Origin: Planctomycetales bacterium
GTDB lineage: Bacteria; Planctomycetota; Planctomycetia; Pirellulales; Lacipirellulaceae
Assembly (NCBI GenBank): GCA_020427155.1
Contig: JAGQOW010000024.1
Location: 1 to 46,882, forward strand
Length of the DNA: 46,882 nucleotides
Direction: 5' to 3'
Part shown: positions 25,019 to 33,732 of the stretch, one piece after another
Layout of the letters: every line of letters starts with the position of its first letter
Position numbering within the stretch: position 1 is the first letter of the stretch
The notes under the pieces: model-generated
Databases searched by the model: none
The model's input: only the letters and a program-made list of their open reading frames with translations
Told to the model about the DNA's origin: nothing
Position numbers and translations under genes: made by a program

Positions 25019-26437
25019 TTAGTAATCGCCGCCATTGAGGCTGTGAACTACTGACTTTAGCCACTCTTCGAGCCTAGCGTTCATCGCCTCTGCCCGCTGT
25101 GGTTCGGTAGCGAACAGGTCATTCTTTTCAGCAGGATCGTTTGCCAGGTCGTAGAGTTCCCATGTTATCTCGCCCTTCTTGTTCGCGATTCGGTGCAACT
25201 TCCAGTCGCCGTTGATCCAGGCGGAATGGCCGGGGAACTGGTTGTCGGGGTAGGCGGGATCAGGCAGTTCGGCGGCGCGCTGGCTTGCTTCGTAAGGTGG
25301 TAGATCGCGGCCTTGCTGTTGGGCGTCGAGAAGCTCGGCCATCCATTCGGCAGAAGGAGTGCGAATTCCTGGGATAGGGTATTCCCAGAACCCTAAGGGC
25401 CGGTCCCGCTGCTGGTCTGCTCCTTGAATCAGAGGCAAGAGACTGATGCCGTCGAGCGCCGGCTGGTGGGGGACGGTGACTCCGGTGATCTGTAGCAAAG
25501 TGGGGTAAATGTCACAGGTGGCCGCGCGCATGGTGGTCGAGCGCGGCTGAGGAATTTTTGCTGGCCATTCGAGGATCGCGGGAACGAGCAAACCGCCTTC
25601 GTAGATTTCGCCTTTGAATCCGCGATGGTTGCCTGCTGAGCCGCCACGGGGGAGCGCGCCGTTGTCGCTGCAGTACCAGAAGATCGTGTTTTCGCGGATT
25701 CCCAGCCGTTGGAGCCCGCTGCGTAGCTTGCCAAATGCGCGGTCCATGCCAGTGATTTCGCCATAAAGATGTTGCAGTGCTTTGGGCTGATCGTCGTAGA
25801 GTGCGCGGTCGGCTTCGATCGCCTGATGGGGCAAATGGGGCGAGCCGAACCAGACGACGGCTAGGAAGGGTTGTTTGTCTTTCGACCGCTTTTCTATCCA
25901 ATCGAGTGCCGCATCGACTGTGACGGTCGAGCTTTCTCCGGTGGTGGGCGTCGCCTCTCCGCGTCGGCTGAGAATGGGATCGTTGTCGAAGAAGTTTGGG
26001 GCACTGAGCCATTCGTCAAAACCGTTCTTGCCGGGGTTTGCGGGACTCTGCGTGCGGACCGATCCGAGATGCCATTTGCCAAAATGGCCTGTTGTGTAAC
26101 CGACCGTTTTTAAGGCCTCGGCCAGGGTGGTTTCTTGGGGACGCATAGGAAAACCCCATTGAAAGACGCCCATGCGGTTGGGGTGTCGGCCTGTCATTAC
26201 GCTTGCACGGGTAGGCGAGCAGACAGGGGCGGCGGCATAGAAGCGGTCGAATCGGAGCCCGGCAGCCGCTGCCTGATCGAAATTGGGCGTCTTCAGAACT
26301 GGGTGCCCCTGATAGGCCATATCGCCCCATCCCTGATCGTCGGCCATCACCAGGACGATGTTAGGACGCTCGGCGGCTTGTGCAATTGTTGGTGCAACTG
26401 ATGCCGCGAAAAGAAGAGTAAGTGCCCTGGTATTCAC
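25019..26437 (-). CDS. Secreted sulfatase (formylglycine-dependent)
   Basis: 472 residues from a GTG at 26437, chosen because GGGAG precedes it and a signal peptide follows (TRALTLLFAASVAPTIAQA). The family starts as RPNIVLVMADDQGWGDM with metal-binding Asp33-Asp34. The active-site Cys73 in PVCSPTRASVMTGRHP fits the C-x-P-x-R motif that is converted to formylglycine. GHFGKWHLG is the second sulfatase signature. The length and C-terminal DLANDPAEKNDL block are typical of type I sulfatases, which planctomycetes use on sulfated polysaccharides. The TPR-like gene lies 43 bases upstream on the same strand. Confidence 0.95.
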   Translation of the reverse strand: MNTRALTLLFAASVAPTIAQAAERPNIVLVMADDQGWGDMAYQGHPVLKTPNFDQAAAAGLRFDRFYAAAPVCSPTRASVMTGRHPNRMGVFQWGFPMRPQETTLAEALKTVGYTTGHFGKWHLGSVRTQSPANPGKNGFDEWLSAPNFFDNDPILSRRGEATPTTGESSTVTVDAALDWIEKRSKDKQPFLAVVWFGSPHLPHQAIEADRALYDDQPKALQHLYGEITGMDRAFGKLRSGLQRLGIRENTIFWYCSDNGALPRGGSAGNHRGFKGEIYEGGLLVPAILEWPAKIPQPRSTTMRAATCDIYPTLLQITGVTVPHQPALDGISLLPLIQGADQQRDRPLGFWEYPIPGIRTPSAEWMAELLDAQQQGRDLPPYEASQRAAELPDPAYPDNQFPGHSAWINGDWKLHRIANKKGEITWELYDLANDPAEKNDLFATEPQRAEAMNARLEEWLKSVVHSLNGGDY

Positions 26438-26480
26438 TTGGCGGTTCTCCCAAAGAGTTAGCTTGATGTGCTGCCAGCAG

Positions 26481-27116
26481 TCACCACGCGCGCTGCAAGA
26501 GATGTACCTTGGCAACATCGTGCATGTAGTTGTCTTGTAGTTTAGCTGCAGCGGAGAGACGCATGTGGTGTTTGGCCAGATCTGCTTCGCCCGCTGCTTC
26601 GTAGTAGAGCCCGAGGTAGAGATGGGCGTACATGCTCGCCTGTTCGGTGGCAGCCTGTCTGGCTGCGGCGAGTATGGCTTCGCTCGAACCATGGCCTGCA
26701 TAGAACTGGTAAACTTCTGCCATGGGGACTCGCGAGTCTCGCTGGGTCTCGATGGGAATGAGAGCATCTCGCGCTTGCTCGAGGCCAAGGTCGCGGGCGA
26801 CACAAATGAAGTGCCAGGTAGCATTTTCGACATCATGAGGATTCACCGTCTGATGCGACTCGAATTGTTGGCGTCCTGCCAAGAAGTTGCCAACGTAGTA
26901 GAGGCTGATTCCACGTTGCCACAGGCTTGGCGACAAGGCGGGTTGCAGCCTGGCGGCCTGGTCGAAGTCTTCGAGAGACTCTGCGATCAGATTTGCTTGA
27001 AAGCGTTGCATTCCGCGGCGGACGTATGCCGACGCGGATGCGAGAGGTTCTTCAGCGGACGAAGCGACAGAGATTGCCAGGAGAATCACCAGCGTCATGC
27101 CAAAACGTTTTGCCAT
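26481..27116 (-). CDS. Secreted TPR-like (NlpI-type) protein
   Basis: 211 residues with GAGG seven bases before the ATG. A signal peptide (MAKRFGMTLVILLAISVASSA) is followed by helical repeats: AYVRRGMQRFQANLIAESLE, LWQRGISLYYVGNFLAGRQQ and AHLYLGLYYEAAGEADLAKHH. These have the alternating small/aromatic pattern of tetratricopeptide repeats, so a protein-binding scaffold is likely. The 43-base gap to the sulfatase suggests co-transcription, and its role there is unknown. Confidence 0.8.
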   Translation of the reverse strand: MAKRFGMTLVILLAISVASSAEEPLASASAYVRRGMQRFQANLIAESLEDFDQAARLQPALSPSLWQRGISLYYVGNFLAGRQQFESHQTVNPHDVENATWHFICVARDLGLEQARDALIPIETQRDSRVPMAEVYQFYAGHGSSEAILAAARQAATEQASMYAHLYLGLYYEAAGEADLAKHHMRLSAAAKLQDNYMHDVAKVHLLQRAW

Positions 27117-27226
27117 TGCAGTGCCTCAGCAGCAAGAAAAGGTTTCAACCGGTCATCATGTCTAGTGTATGCAACGGCCGGTGTCGAGTCATTGCAAGCT
27201 GGCAGGTCAAACGTTCCAATGCAGCC

Positions 27227-28618
27227 ATGAGCAATGTCCAGCGATTCGGAGCAGTGGCGGACGGCAAAACCGACGCCACCGATGCCATTCAACACGCCGT
27301 GACTGCAGGCGACGGCATTCTCAATTTCCCACGAGGCGAGTATCTCATTTCTCGACCTATCGAGATACTGCTCGACGAGTGCGATCGCACGGCGATCGAC
27401 GGGCTGGGCGGGACAGCCAAGGTGATTATGGCGGGCCCTGGTCCGGCGTTTCATTTGGTAGGTACGCATCAGGGGACTGCCGATCCTGGTTCGTTCGAGG
27501 AACGCGTCTGGCAGCGTCAACGGCTGCCGACGGTTTGCAACATCGAGATCGAGGGACGCCACGAGCAGGCCACAGGTTTGCTGTTGGAAGGAGTAATGCA
27601 GCCAACATTGCAGGGAGTTCTTTGTCGCCGTCTGCTAGACGGGATTCGGCTGACGGGGCGTTGTCGCAACGTGATTCTCTCAACTTGCCACATTTACGAG
27701 AATCGACGGTACGGCATTTTTTTTGACCGACTGAATTTACACCAGGCGAATATCAGCGCATCGCACATCAGTTACAACCCGGTGGCGGGAATCTGCATCC
27801 GCGAGAGTGAGGTGCGCAACTTGCAAATCACGGGCAATGATATCGAGTACAACTATTCGCCAAACGTCGACGGCTCGGCCGATGTGCTGATCGATTGCTC
27901 GACAGCAGGTAGTACGGTTCGCGAGGCCACAATTTGCAGCAACACGATTCAGGCGCGTTTCAGTCCGAATGGCGCAAATATCCGGATTCGCGGGCTGTCG
28001 CCCGAGCAGAACCAGAACGCGGGCATGATCACGATATCTGGCAATTTGATCGGCAGCCAACAAGTGGGAGTGCATCTTGTCGCTTGCCGTGGTGTGGTGG
28101 TAACGGGCAACGTGATCTACAGCGGTCACGATCGCAACTTGTTAGTCGAATCGTCGCGCAACATCGTGGTTGGGCCTAACGGTTTCGATCACAATCCTGG
28201 CTACAACACGAAAGAAATATGTACTGGCATCCGCCTGGTCGATACCGTGAACTCGCAGATCTCCGGCTGCGTGATTCAAGACGCCAGCGCCGGGAAGACC
28301 ACCGTGGAGAATTCCCAAGCGTTTCCGCGCCTGGGACTCGTGGAACTGATTCGTTCGAGCAGGATTGGCATCAGCGGTTGCCACGTGCTCGATGGCGCGC
28401 CTTGCGGGATATATGCCGAAGACTGCAGCGACATTCTGCTTAGCGGCACTACGGTAGCTGAAGTCGAAGCCGAGAGCCCGCGTAATGGCCTGATCCGTTG
28501 GAAGGGGATTGGACTGCGGAACCTGATAACGGGCTGTCACATTGGTCCGAGCGGCGCGCCGGCCCTTGAGATCGCAGCACAGGCCGGTGTGATGCTGCAA
28601 GCCAATCTTGTCGAGTAA
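27227..28618 (+). CDS. Right-handed parallel beta-helix protein (pectate-lyase-superfamily-like)
   Basis: 463 residues from MSNVQRFGAVADGKTDATDAI, the usual first strand of the pectate-lyase superfamily N-terminal domain (tail-spike and polygalacturonase-like). Repeated short strands follow: NIEIEGR, VILSTCHIYENRRYGIFF, ANISASHISYNPVAGICI, LQITGNDIEYNY, ITISGNLIGSQQVGVHL and VVTGNVIYSGHDRNLLV. This coil pattern is a parallel beta-helix. No signal peptide is seen at this start; an in-frame ATG at 27158 adds 23 residues, also without one. Carbohydrate-active or structural function is likely, but no catalytic set is recognised. Confidence 0.8.
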   Translation: MSNVQRFGAVADGKTDATDAIQHAVTAGDGILNFPRGEYLISRPIEILLDECDRTAIDGLGGTAKVIMAGPGPAFHLVGTHQGTADPGSFEERVWQRQRLPTVCNIEIEGRHEQATGLLLEGVMQPTLQGVLCRRLLDGIRLTGRCRNVILSTCHIYENRRYGIFFDRLNLHQANISASHISYNPVAGICIRESEVRNLQITGNDIEYNYSPNVDGSADVLIDCSTAGSTVREATICSNTIQARFSPNGANIRIRGLSPEQNQNAGMITISGNLIGSQQVGVHLVACRGVVVTGNVIYSGHDRNLLVESSRNIVVGPNGFDHNPGYNTKEICTGIRLVDTVNSQISGCVIQDASAGKTTVENSQAFPRLGLVELIRSSRIGISGCHVLDGAPCGIYAEDCSDILLSGTTVAEVEAESPRNGLIRWKGIGLRNLITGCHIGPSGAPALEIAAQAGVMLQANLVE

Positions 28619-29024
28619 TGGCCTTTTGTAGGGCGCGGCTGGGTCAAGTTTCTTGATTGGTATTTCGTTGCTTACTTGAGAATACATCTCAGTGGGTGTA
28701 ATTGTTGACCCAGATACCAAAGCAAGTGTGCTAATCCGCACACCAGAGAGCTGAGTCGTCATGAGGTCAGTTGGACGAATCGAACTGTGCAATGTTTCTG
28801 ACGGAATACAAGCTTGATGAATCGGTTTTGCGAACGTAGCTCTGAAGATGAAATAGATTACTTTTATTTTGAATCGGCGACTTGACGTATGTTGCTGGAT
28901 AACTAGACTGACTGCCATCTTGTCCGCTGCGTTTGGCAGAGTTCAGGATCTGAGAGGTTACTGGCCTGTCAAATCACGTTGGCAGTTGCTTGTTTCGATT
29001 GGATTCAACCAGGGAGTCGTTTCA
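28619..29024. other. Intergenic region upstream of the cbb3 oxidase cluster
   Basis: About 400 bases without a credible gene. A perfect 9-bp inverted repeat (CTGGGTCAA at 28639-28647, TTGACCCAG at 28705-28713) is the only structure noticed. Promoter and redox-control sites for the oxidase cluster probably lie here. I found no FNR-type TTGAT-N4-ATCAA box. Confidence 0.5.
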
Positions 29025-30359
29025 TTGTCTCGCGAAGCGATCTACTTGCCTCTTCTGCTTGTCGCGCTCCTAGTGTTCGGTGGATGTCGTCGCGCAGCGC
29101 CTCCAAGCTTTACTCCCGGACCAGAAGTGCAGGCACTTACTGCCGAGTTGGAGGACGCCGACGAAAAGAAACTCTATCAAGGGCTACAATCGCAGATTGC
29201 GAGCCTGCTGAGCAAATACGTTGGTTCGCCCGACAAGATTAAGATGCTGGGCGAGACGGAGGAGGATGACAGTTCGGACTTAAAGCTCGGCTACCAGCTT
29301 TACTCGCGTTACTGCGTTCAGTGTCACGGCGTCAACGGCGACGGCATGGGAGCCGTGGCCGAGCATCTGAATCCCAAGCCGCGCAATTACACGCACGGCA
29401 TATTCAAGTTCACTTCGACCCCGTACGGTAGCAAACCACGACGCTCCGACTTAATGCAGACGGTTCGCAGGGGGGTGACGGGAACGTCGATGCCGTCGTT
29501 CGACCGATTCTCGGTCGAAGAACTTGGCGCAGTAGTTGACTATGTTCTGGCGCTTACGCATCGAGGAGAACTTGAGCGAACGCTGGCGATGACGGCGTAT
29601 GACGACGAGGAACTGCCCGACGAGGAGGGTGTCGAAGAGCTAATCGAAGGGATTATGGAGCCCTGGCGAAATGCATCAACCGAGCTCGTGATGCCCTCGA
29701 CGGTGATGCCGCCGATGACCGAGGAAAGCGTGCGTGCAGGGCATAAGATTTTCTTGAAGCAGGCGTGTAACAAGTGCCACGGCACATTTGGCCGCGGTGG
29801 ATCGATGGGCAACGTAGAAGTCGGCGCCGATGCCTGGGGTTACAAGACTGCAGCCGCTGATCTTTCTTCAGGCATGTTTCGTGGCGGGGGACGGCCGATC
29901 GATCTTTGGCGTCGGATCAATTCGGGCATCAATGGAACGCCCATGCCGGCTTTCGAAAAAACATTTGCAGACAATCCGGAAGCAATCTGGCAGCTAGTCC
30001 ACTTTATCAAGCAGACGGGGAGCCGTCGCCGCTTTGGCCAGCCGCCGCTGAGCGAGGCCGACCTGCCAATTGACGACGCCGAAGTCGCAGCGCCTGCAGT
30101 ATCTGAAGAAGTAGAGGATGAGGAAGCTGCCGAAGAAGAAGCGCCGGCCGAGGGCGATGCTACGGATGCGGAGTCGTCTGAGAACGCGGAGTCGTCTGAA
30201 GAAACCGAATCGTCGGAACCAGCTGAGGAAACTGGAGAAGAGGAGTCTGCGGAACCTGAAGAGGAAGCAGCCCCTGAAACGGAGGCTGCTGAGGAGGAGA
30301 GTCAGCCTTCCGAGGAATCGGAAGAACCCGTTGCACCAACGAGTAATGAGTCAGCCTAG
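29025..30359 (+). CDS. Diheme c-type cytochrome lipoprotein with acidic tail
   Basis: 444 residues from a TTG at 29025, chosen because GGGAG lies eight bases upstream and a lipoprotein signal follows (IYLPLLLVALLVFGGC, Cys21). Two cytochrome c domains are seen: CVQCH at 97-101 with GVTGTSMPSFDRFS supplying a Met ligand, and CNKCH at 248-252 with GINGTPMPAFEKTF. The last 100 residues are almost all Glu, Ala, Ser and Pro. Position at the head of the oxidase cluster and the two hemes suggest it takes the electron-donor part played by CcoP, which is missing. That role is inference. Confidence 0.85.
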   Translation: MSREAIYLPLLLVALLVFGGCRRAAPPSFTPGPEVQALTAELEDADEKKLYQGLQSQIASLLSKYVGSPDKIKMLGETEEDDSSDLKLGYQLYSRYCVQCHGVNGDGMGAVAEHLNPKPRNYTHGIFKFTSTPYGSKPRRSDLMQTVRRGVTGTSMPSFDRFSVEELGAVVDYVLALTHRGELERTLAMTAYDDEELPDEEGVEELIEGIMEPWRNASTELVMPSTVMPPMTEESVRAGHKIFLKQACNKCHGTFGRGGSMGNVEVGADAWGYKTAAADLSSGMFRGGGRPIDLWRRINSGINGTPMPAFEKTFADNPEAIWQLVHFIKQTGSRRRFGQPPLSEADLPIDDAEVAAPAVSEEVEDEEAAEEEAPAEGDATDAESSENAESSEETESSEPAEETGEEESAEPEEEAAPETEAAEEESQPSEESEEPVAPTSNESA

Positions 30360-30434
30360 GCCGGATGCTTCGGTGATAAGAAGCACGGCACAAGCAGTGC
30401 GCCACATCAAGTACCCAAAAGCGGTGCCCGCGTA

Positions 30435-31064
30435 ATGGATACCAACAACAAAGAAACCGAACTTGCCGAACTTCGCAGACGCGTGAGCGATCTCGAAGCG
30501 CAGATTGCCCGGGAAACTGAGTACAAGCCGTTTCGTCCGACGGGTTACTACACGGCCTACTACGCGACCACGGGATTCATGCTTGGCATTTTCGGGGCCA
30601 TGGCAAGTTTGCTCTTCAACGTGGTAGGGTCGGTGCTTACAGGCAAGCACCCGCTTGAGTTGATACGCGTATACTTGACCTTCCCGCTTGGGGATCAGGT
30701 CTTTAGTTTCCCGCCCGAGCAAGACGGGCTGATGCTGGCGATTGGCTGCTGCCTCTATATCGGGACCGGCATGGTGCTTGGCATTCCGTTGTACCTGGCG
30801 TTGACTCGCTGGGGGGCTGGCAAGTCGCTGTTCGCCAAGCTCGTGATTGCGACGGTCGTGTCGCTACTTATTTGGGTAATCAATTTCTACGGCATCCTGT
30901 CTTGGTTGCAACCGGCAGTGGTCGATATGTCGGAGGAGAACTACATAGTCAATCTGGTTCCACCGTGGGTAGCCGCGGCAACGCACTTGGTATTTGGCTG
31001 GACGATGGCGCTCGTCTACCCGTTGGGTGATTTCGTGCCTCATCAGCAAGGGACAGATCATTAA
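30435..31064 (+). CDS. Membrane protein of the cbb3 oxidase cluster, function unknown
   Basis: 209 residues. A charged N-terminal helix with heptad character (ELAELRRRVSDLEAQIARE, probably coiled coil) is followed by about four membrane helices: GFMLGIFGAMASLLFNVVGS, MLAIGCCLYIGTGMVLGIPL, LVIATVVSLLIWVINFYG and AAATHLVFGWTMALVYPL. No family recognised. Its stop overlaps the ccoN start by one base (TAATG), so the two are co-translated. It may be an assembly or extra subunit of the oxidase. Confidence 0.8.
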   Translation: MDTNNKETELAELRRRVSDLEAQIARETEYKPFRPTGYYTAYYATTGFMLGIFGAMASLLFNVVGSVLTGKHPLELIRVYLTFPLGDQVFSFPPEQDGLMLAIGCCLYIGTGMVLGIPLYLALTRWGAGKSLFAKLVIATVVSLLIWVINFYGILSWLQPAVVDMSEENYIVNLVPPWVAAATHLVFGWTMALVYPLGDFVPHQQGTDH

Positions 31065-32470
31065 TGAGTGAAGCAGCACAATCCTCTCTCGCATCTGACG
31101 ACGGCGCCGCAACGCTGGATCACGACCATCTCGTCGAAGAGCGGTTGGTCGCCTGGTATTTTATCGCTGGATTGGTCTACTTGTTTATCTCGTTCTCGGG
31201 CGGCCTGATGATGGCGCTGCAGCTTGTGCAGTGGAATCCGCTGCAAGGGAGCGAGTATTTGTCGCCCGGCCGTTGGCGAATGATTCATACGAACGCAGTG
31301 GCCTATGGTTTTCTCGCCAATTGCTTTCTCGCTGGGCTCCACTGGGCGGTTCCCCGTCTGACCTTGAAGCCGGTGCTTAGCCGACCGCTCTCTTACTTCA
31401 TTTTTATTGCCTGGCAAGTGGTGGTGGTTTCCACCGCGGCAGGCATCTTGATGGGGCAGGCTCAGGGGATCGAGTGGGGCGAGACGCCCAAATGGATCGA
31501 CCCGCTGGCGTTGGCAGGCTTGGCGCTGGTGGCGTTGAACTTCATGGCTCCGATCATCCAGGCGAAGGGCCCGCTCTACGTAACGCTGTGGTATTTCATG
31601 GCGGCGTTTGTCTGGACGTTTTTGACCTATGCAATGGGGAATATTGCTCCTGAGTACTTTGTCTCTGGCACGAGTGCGGGCGCGATCGGCGGCTTGTTTA
31701 TTCACGACCTGGTCGGTTTGTTTGTGACCCCGCTTGCTTGGGGGTTGATGTACTACTTTGTACCAATTCTGCTGAAGAAGCCGATTTGGAGCCACGGTTT
31801 GTCGCTTGTGGGCTTCTGGGGGTTGGCGTTCTTTTATCCGCTCAACGGCATTCACCATTTTCTTTACACGCCCATTCCCGACTTCCTGGAGTACGGGGCG
31901 ATCGTGTCGACGATAGCAGTGGAGTTTGTCGTCACGACGGTGATCATCAACTTCTTTGGAACGCTGTGGGGGTCCGGCCGTGCGGTGGTCACGAATCTGC
32001 CGATTCGCTGGTTTTACACAGGCATGGTGCTGTACTTCATCACTTGCGCACAGTGTGCGATGCAAGTGACCCATACGTTCCAGAAGCTGATTCACTTCAC
32101 CGATTGGGTCGTCGGCCATGCCCATCTGGTGATGTTTGGCGTATTCAGCATGTGGTTCTTCGGCATGATGACCTATCTGTTCCCCCGGCTGCTGAAGCAG
32201 TCGTGGTATAGCCGCAATCTGTGCGAATGGCATTTCTGGTTGTCGGCGGGTGGGATTCTGGTGATGTTTATTGACCTTACCTTGGCAGGCATATTCCAAG
32301 GTTACTTTTGGGCTTCGCTACAACCCTGGGAAGCTTCGATCGACGGGTCGTATCCGTTCTGGGTGACGCGACTATTTGCTGGGTTGGCGATCATCGGCGG
32401 CCAGTTGGCCTTTGTGTACAACTTGTGGAAGACCTGGCAACTTTCCCGGCGATCGGCTGCTGCCGCTTAA
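31064..32470 (+). CDS. ccoN: cbb3-type cytochrome c oxidase subunit I
   Basis: Catalytic heme-copper subunit that reduces oxygen with high affinity. 468 residues, about twelve membrane helices. Heme and Cu ligand segments are visible: MIHTNAVAYGFLANCFLAGLHW, FYPLNGIHHFLYTPIPDFLEY (double His) and HFTDWVVGHAHLVMFGVFSMWFFG (His-x-His). The TPIPDF and FTDWVVGHAH strings mark the cbb3 class rather than aa3. It starts one base inside the stop of the upstream membrane protein and is followed by ccoO after 36 bases. Confidence 0.95.
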   Translation: MSEAAQSSLASDDGAATLDHDHLVEERLVAWYFIAGLVYLFISFSGGLMMALQLVQWNPLQGSEYLSPGRWRMIHTNAVAYGFLANCFLAGLHWAVPRLTLKPVLSRPLSYFIFIAWQVVVVSTAAGILMGQAQGIEWGETPKWIDPLALAGLALVALNFMAPIIQAKGPLYVTLWYFMAAFVWTFLTYAMGNIAPEYFVSGTSAGAIGGLFIHDLVGLFVTPLAWGLMYYFVPILLKKPIWSHGLSLVGFWGLAFFYPLNGIHHFLYTPIPDFLEYGAIVSTIAVEFVVTTVIINFFGTLWGSGRAVVTNLPIRWFYTGMVLYFITCAQCAMQVTHTFQKLIHFTDWVVGHAHLVMFGVFSMWFFGMMTYLFPRLLKQSWYSRNLCEWHFWLSAGGILVMFIDLTLAGIFQGYFWASLQPWEASIDGSYPFWVTRLFAGLAIIGGQLAFVYNLWKTWQLSRRSAAAA

Positions 32471-32506
32471 CAACACTCAAGGCTTTTTCAGTTTGACGAG
32501 CGTTTC

Positions 32507-33169
32507 ATGTTTGAAAGCAAATCTGGAATTCTGTTGATTGGCGGCATAGGTTTTTTCCTGTTCGCATTTCTTTCCAATGCACTGGTGCCGATCTTGCTTT
32601 ACCGCCATTTGCCGGAGCAGACCGTCGAAGAACTGGCCGACAACCAGAATCTGATTTACCAGTTCGAAGACTTGAAAAATCGGTATCCCGAGCAGTTCGA
32701 AAAGTACTACGGAGAGGCAAACCAAGAGAACCTCACCAAGGCCTTGCGGTTGGGTAGCCACATTTACACGGGCGAGGGTTGCTGGCACTGCCACAGCCAA
32801 TTTATTCGTCCGGTATCGAACGAGAGTTCCCGTTGGGGCAAGGTTGCCTCGTCGGATGAATTTCAGAATGAGTTGCAGCGTCCGGTGATGTGGGGGACTC
32901 GCCGGGTGGGCCCCGATTTGAGTCGCGAAGGAGGGCGCCGCGGTAACGACTGGCATGCGGTGCATTTTTTCAATCCGCAGTCGCTTTCTCCACGATCGCC
33001 AATGCCCAAGTATGCCTGGTTCTACGACGATAACGATCCCAGCAAGCCCAACGAGCGCGGCTTGGCTATCATTACTTATGTGCAGTGGTTGGGTTCGTGG
33101 CTCGAGGAGTATCCCGACTACGAAGACTACCAGCCGCTGGAAGATCAGATGCGAAACCCGCTGGAATAG
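32507..33169 (+). CDS. ccoO: cbb3-type cytochrome c oxidase subunit II (monoheme)
   Basis: Membrane-anchored monoheme cytochrome c, 220 residues. One N-terminal helix (GILLIGGIGFFLFAFLSNALV) anchors it; heme site GCWHCH has Cys92, Cys95 and His96, with Met of SPMPKYAW as the likely sixth ligand. RVGPDLSREGGRRGNDWHAVHFFNPQSL is the standard CcoO signature. It passes electrons to CcoN. No fusion to CcoN and no CcoP follows. Confidence 0.95.
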   Translation: MFESKSGILLIGGIGFFLFAFLSNALVPILLYRHLPEQTVEELADNQNLIYQFEDLKNRYPEQFEKYYGEANQENLTKALRLGSHIYTGEGCWHCHSQFIRPVSNESSRWGKVASSDEFQNELQRPVMWGTRRVGPDLSREGGRRGNDWHAVHFFNPQSLSPRSPMPKYAWFYDDNDPSKPNERGLAIITYVQWLGSWLEEYPDYEDYQPLEDQMRNPLE

Positions 33170-33180
33170 AGAGGCAAGCC

Positions 33181-33513
33181 ATGGCAGCTGATTCGCGAGC
33201 CAAGAATTTGGCGGTGGCCCTAATGGGTGTCGTGATCCTGGGTTTTTGCGCCTATGGTTTCGGAAGCAAATTCATCGAGTTCGTACGTCTGGTGCTGGGA
33301 GACGAAGAGGTAGCGACCAAGGGTATGTTTGCCGTCGCCCCGTTGGTGAACTATTTGCTGGCCAGTGCGGGTTTTCTTTGCCTGCTTGGTTGGGCAGCAG
33401 CTCACGGCATGTTTCACAATATCGAACAGCCGAAGCAGACGATGCTCGATTTGAACGAGCAGCTTGACGATACGACAGACACGGCCCACTTCAGTAACTC
33501 TATCATGCAGTAA
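33181..33513 (+). CDS. Small two-helix membrane protein of the cbb3 cluster
   Basis: 110 residues from the ATG at 33181, which has GAGAGG six bases upstream. Two membrane helices are predicted by eye: LAVALMGVVILGFCAYGFGS and VNYLLASAGFLCLLGWAAAHG. No family recognised. Place and direction within the cluster suggest a structural or assembly factor for the oxidase, but nothing in the sequence shows how. Confidence 0.75.
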   Translation: MAADSRAKNLAVALMGVVILGFCAYGFGSKFIEFVRLVLGDEEVATKGMFAVAPLVNYLLASAGFLCLLGWAAAHGMFHNIEQPKQTMLDLNEQLDDTTDTAHFSNSIMQ

Positions 33514-33525
33514 GGCGCCTTTGCG

Positions 33526-33732
33526 ATGAGCGATTACCTGGAAACCCAAGCAGAAGACCAGCCGGTACATGATACGACTGCGAAGACCGAGAGTCGCTGG
33601 CACAGCTATGTGGGTAATCGGATTCCGTGGTACGTCAGGCTTATTTGGCTGCTCTTCTGGGTCTATGCCGTCTATTACACGATAGCTTACCTGTTTCCTG
33701 CGCTTCAGATTGAAATCGTTTCGCCTCCGTGA
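33526..33732 (+). CDS. Small single-helix membrane protein of the cbb3 cluster
   Basis: 68 residues with one helix: IPWYVRLIWLLFWVYAVYYTIAYLFP. The preceding part is acidic and polar. The aromatic helix after IPWY resembles the N-terminal anchor helix of CcoP-type subunits, where a short membrane segment precedes the hemes. Here no heme domain follows. The GTG of the ATPase overlaps its stop by four bases (GTGA), so the two are coupled. Confidence 0.75.
   Translation: MSDYLETQAEDQPVHDTTAKTESRWHSYVGNRIPWYVRLIWLLFWVYAVYYTIAYLFPALQIEIVSPP

Noticed and set aside
31061..32299. 412-codon open frame antisense to ccoN
   Set aside because: ccoN is unmistakable. The antisense product is rich in Arg, His and Gln, as expected from the complement of hydrophobic codons.
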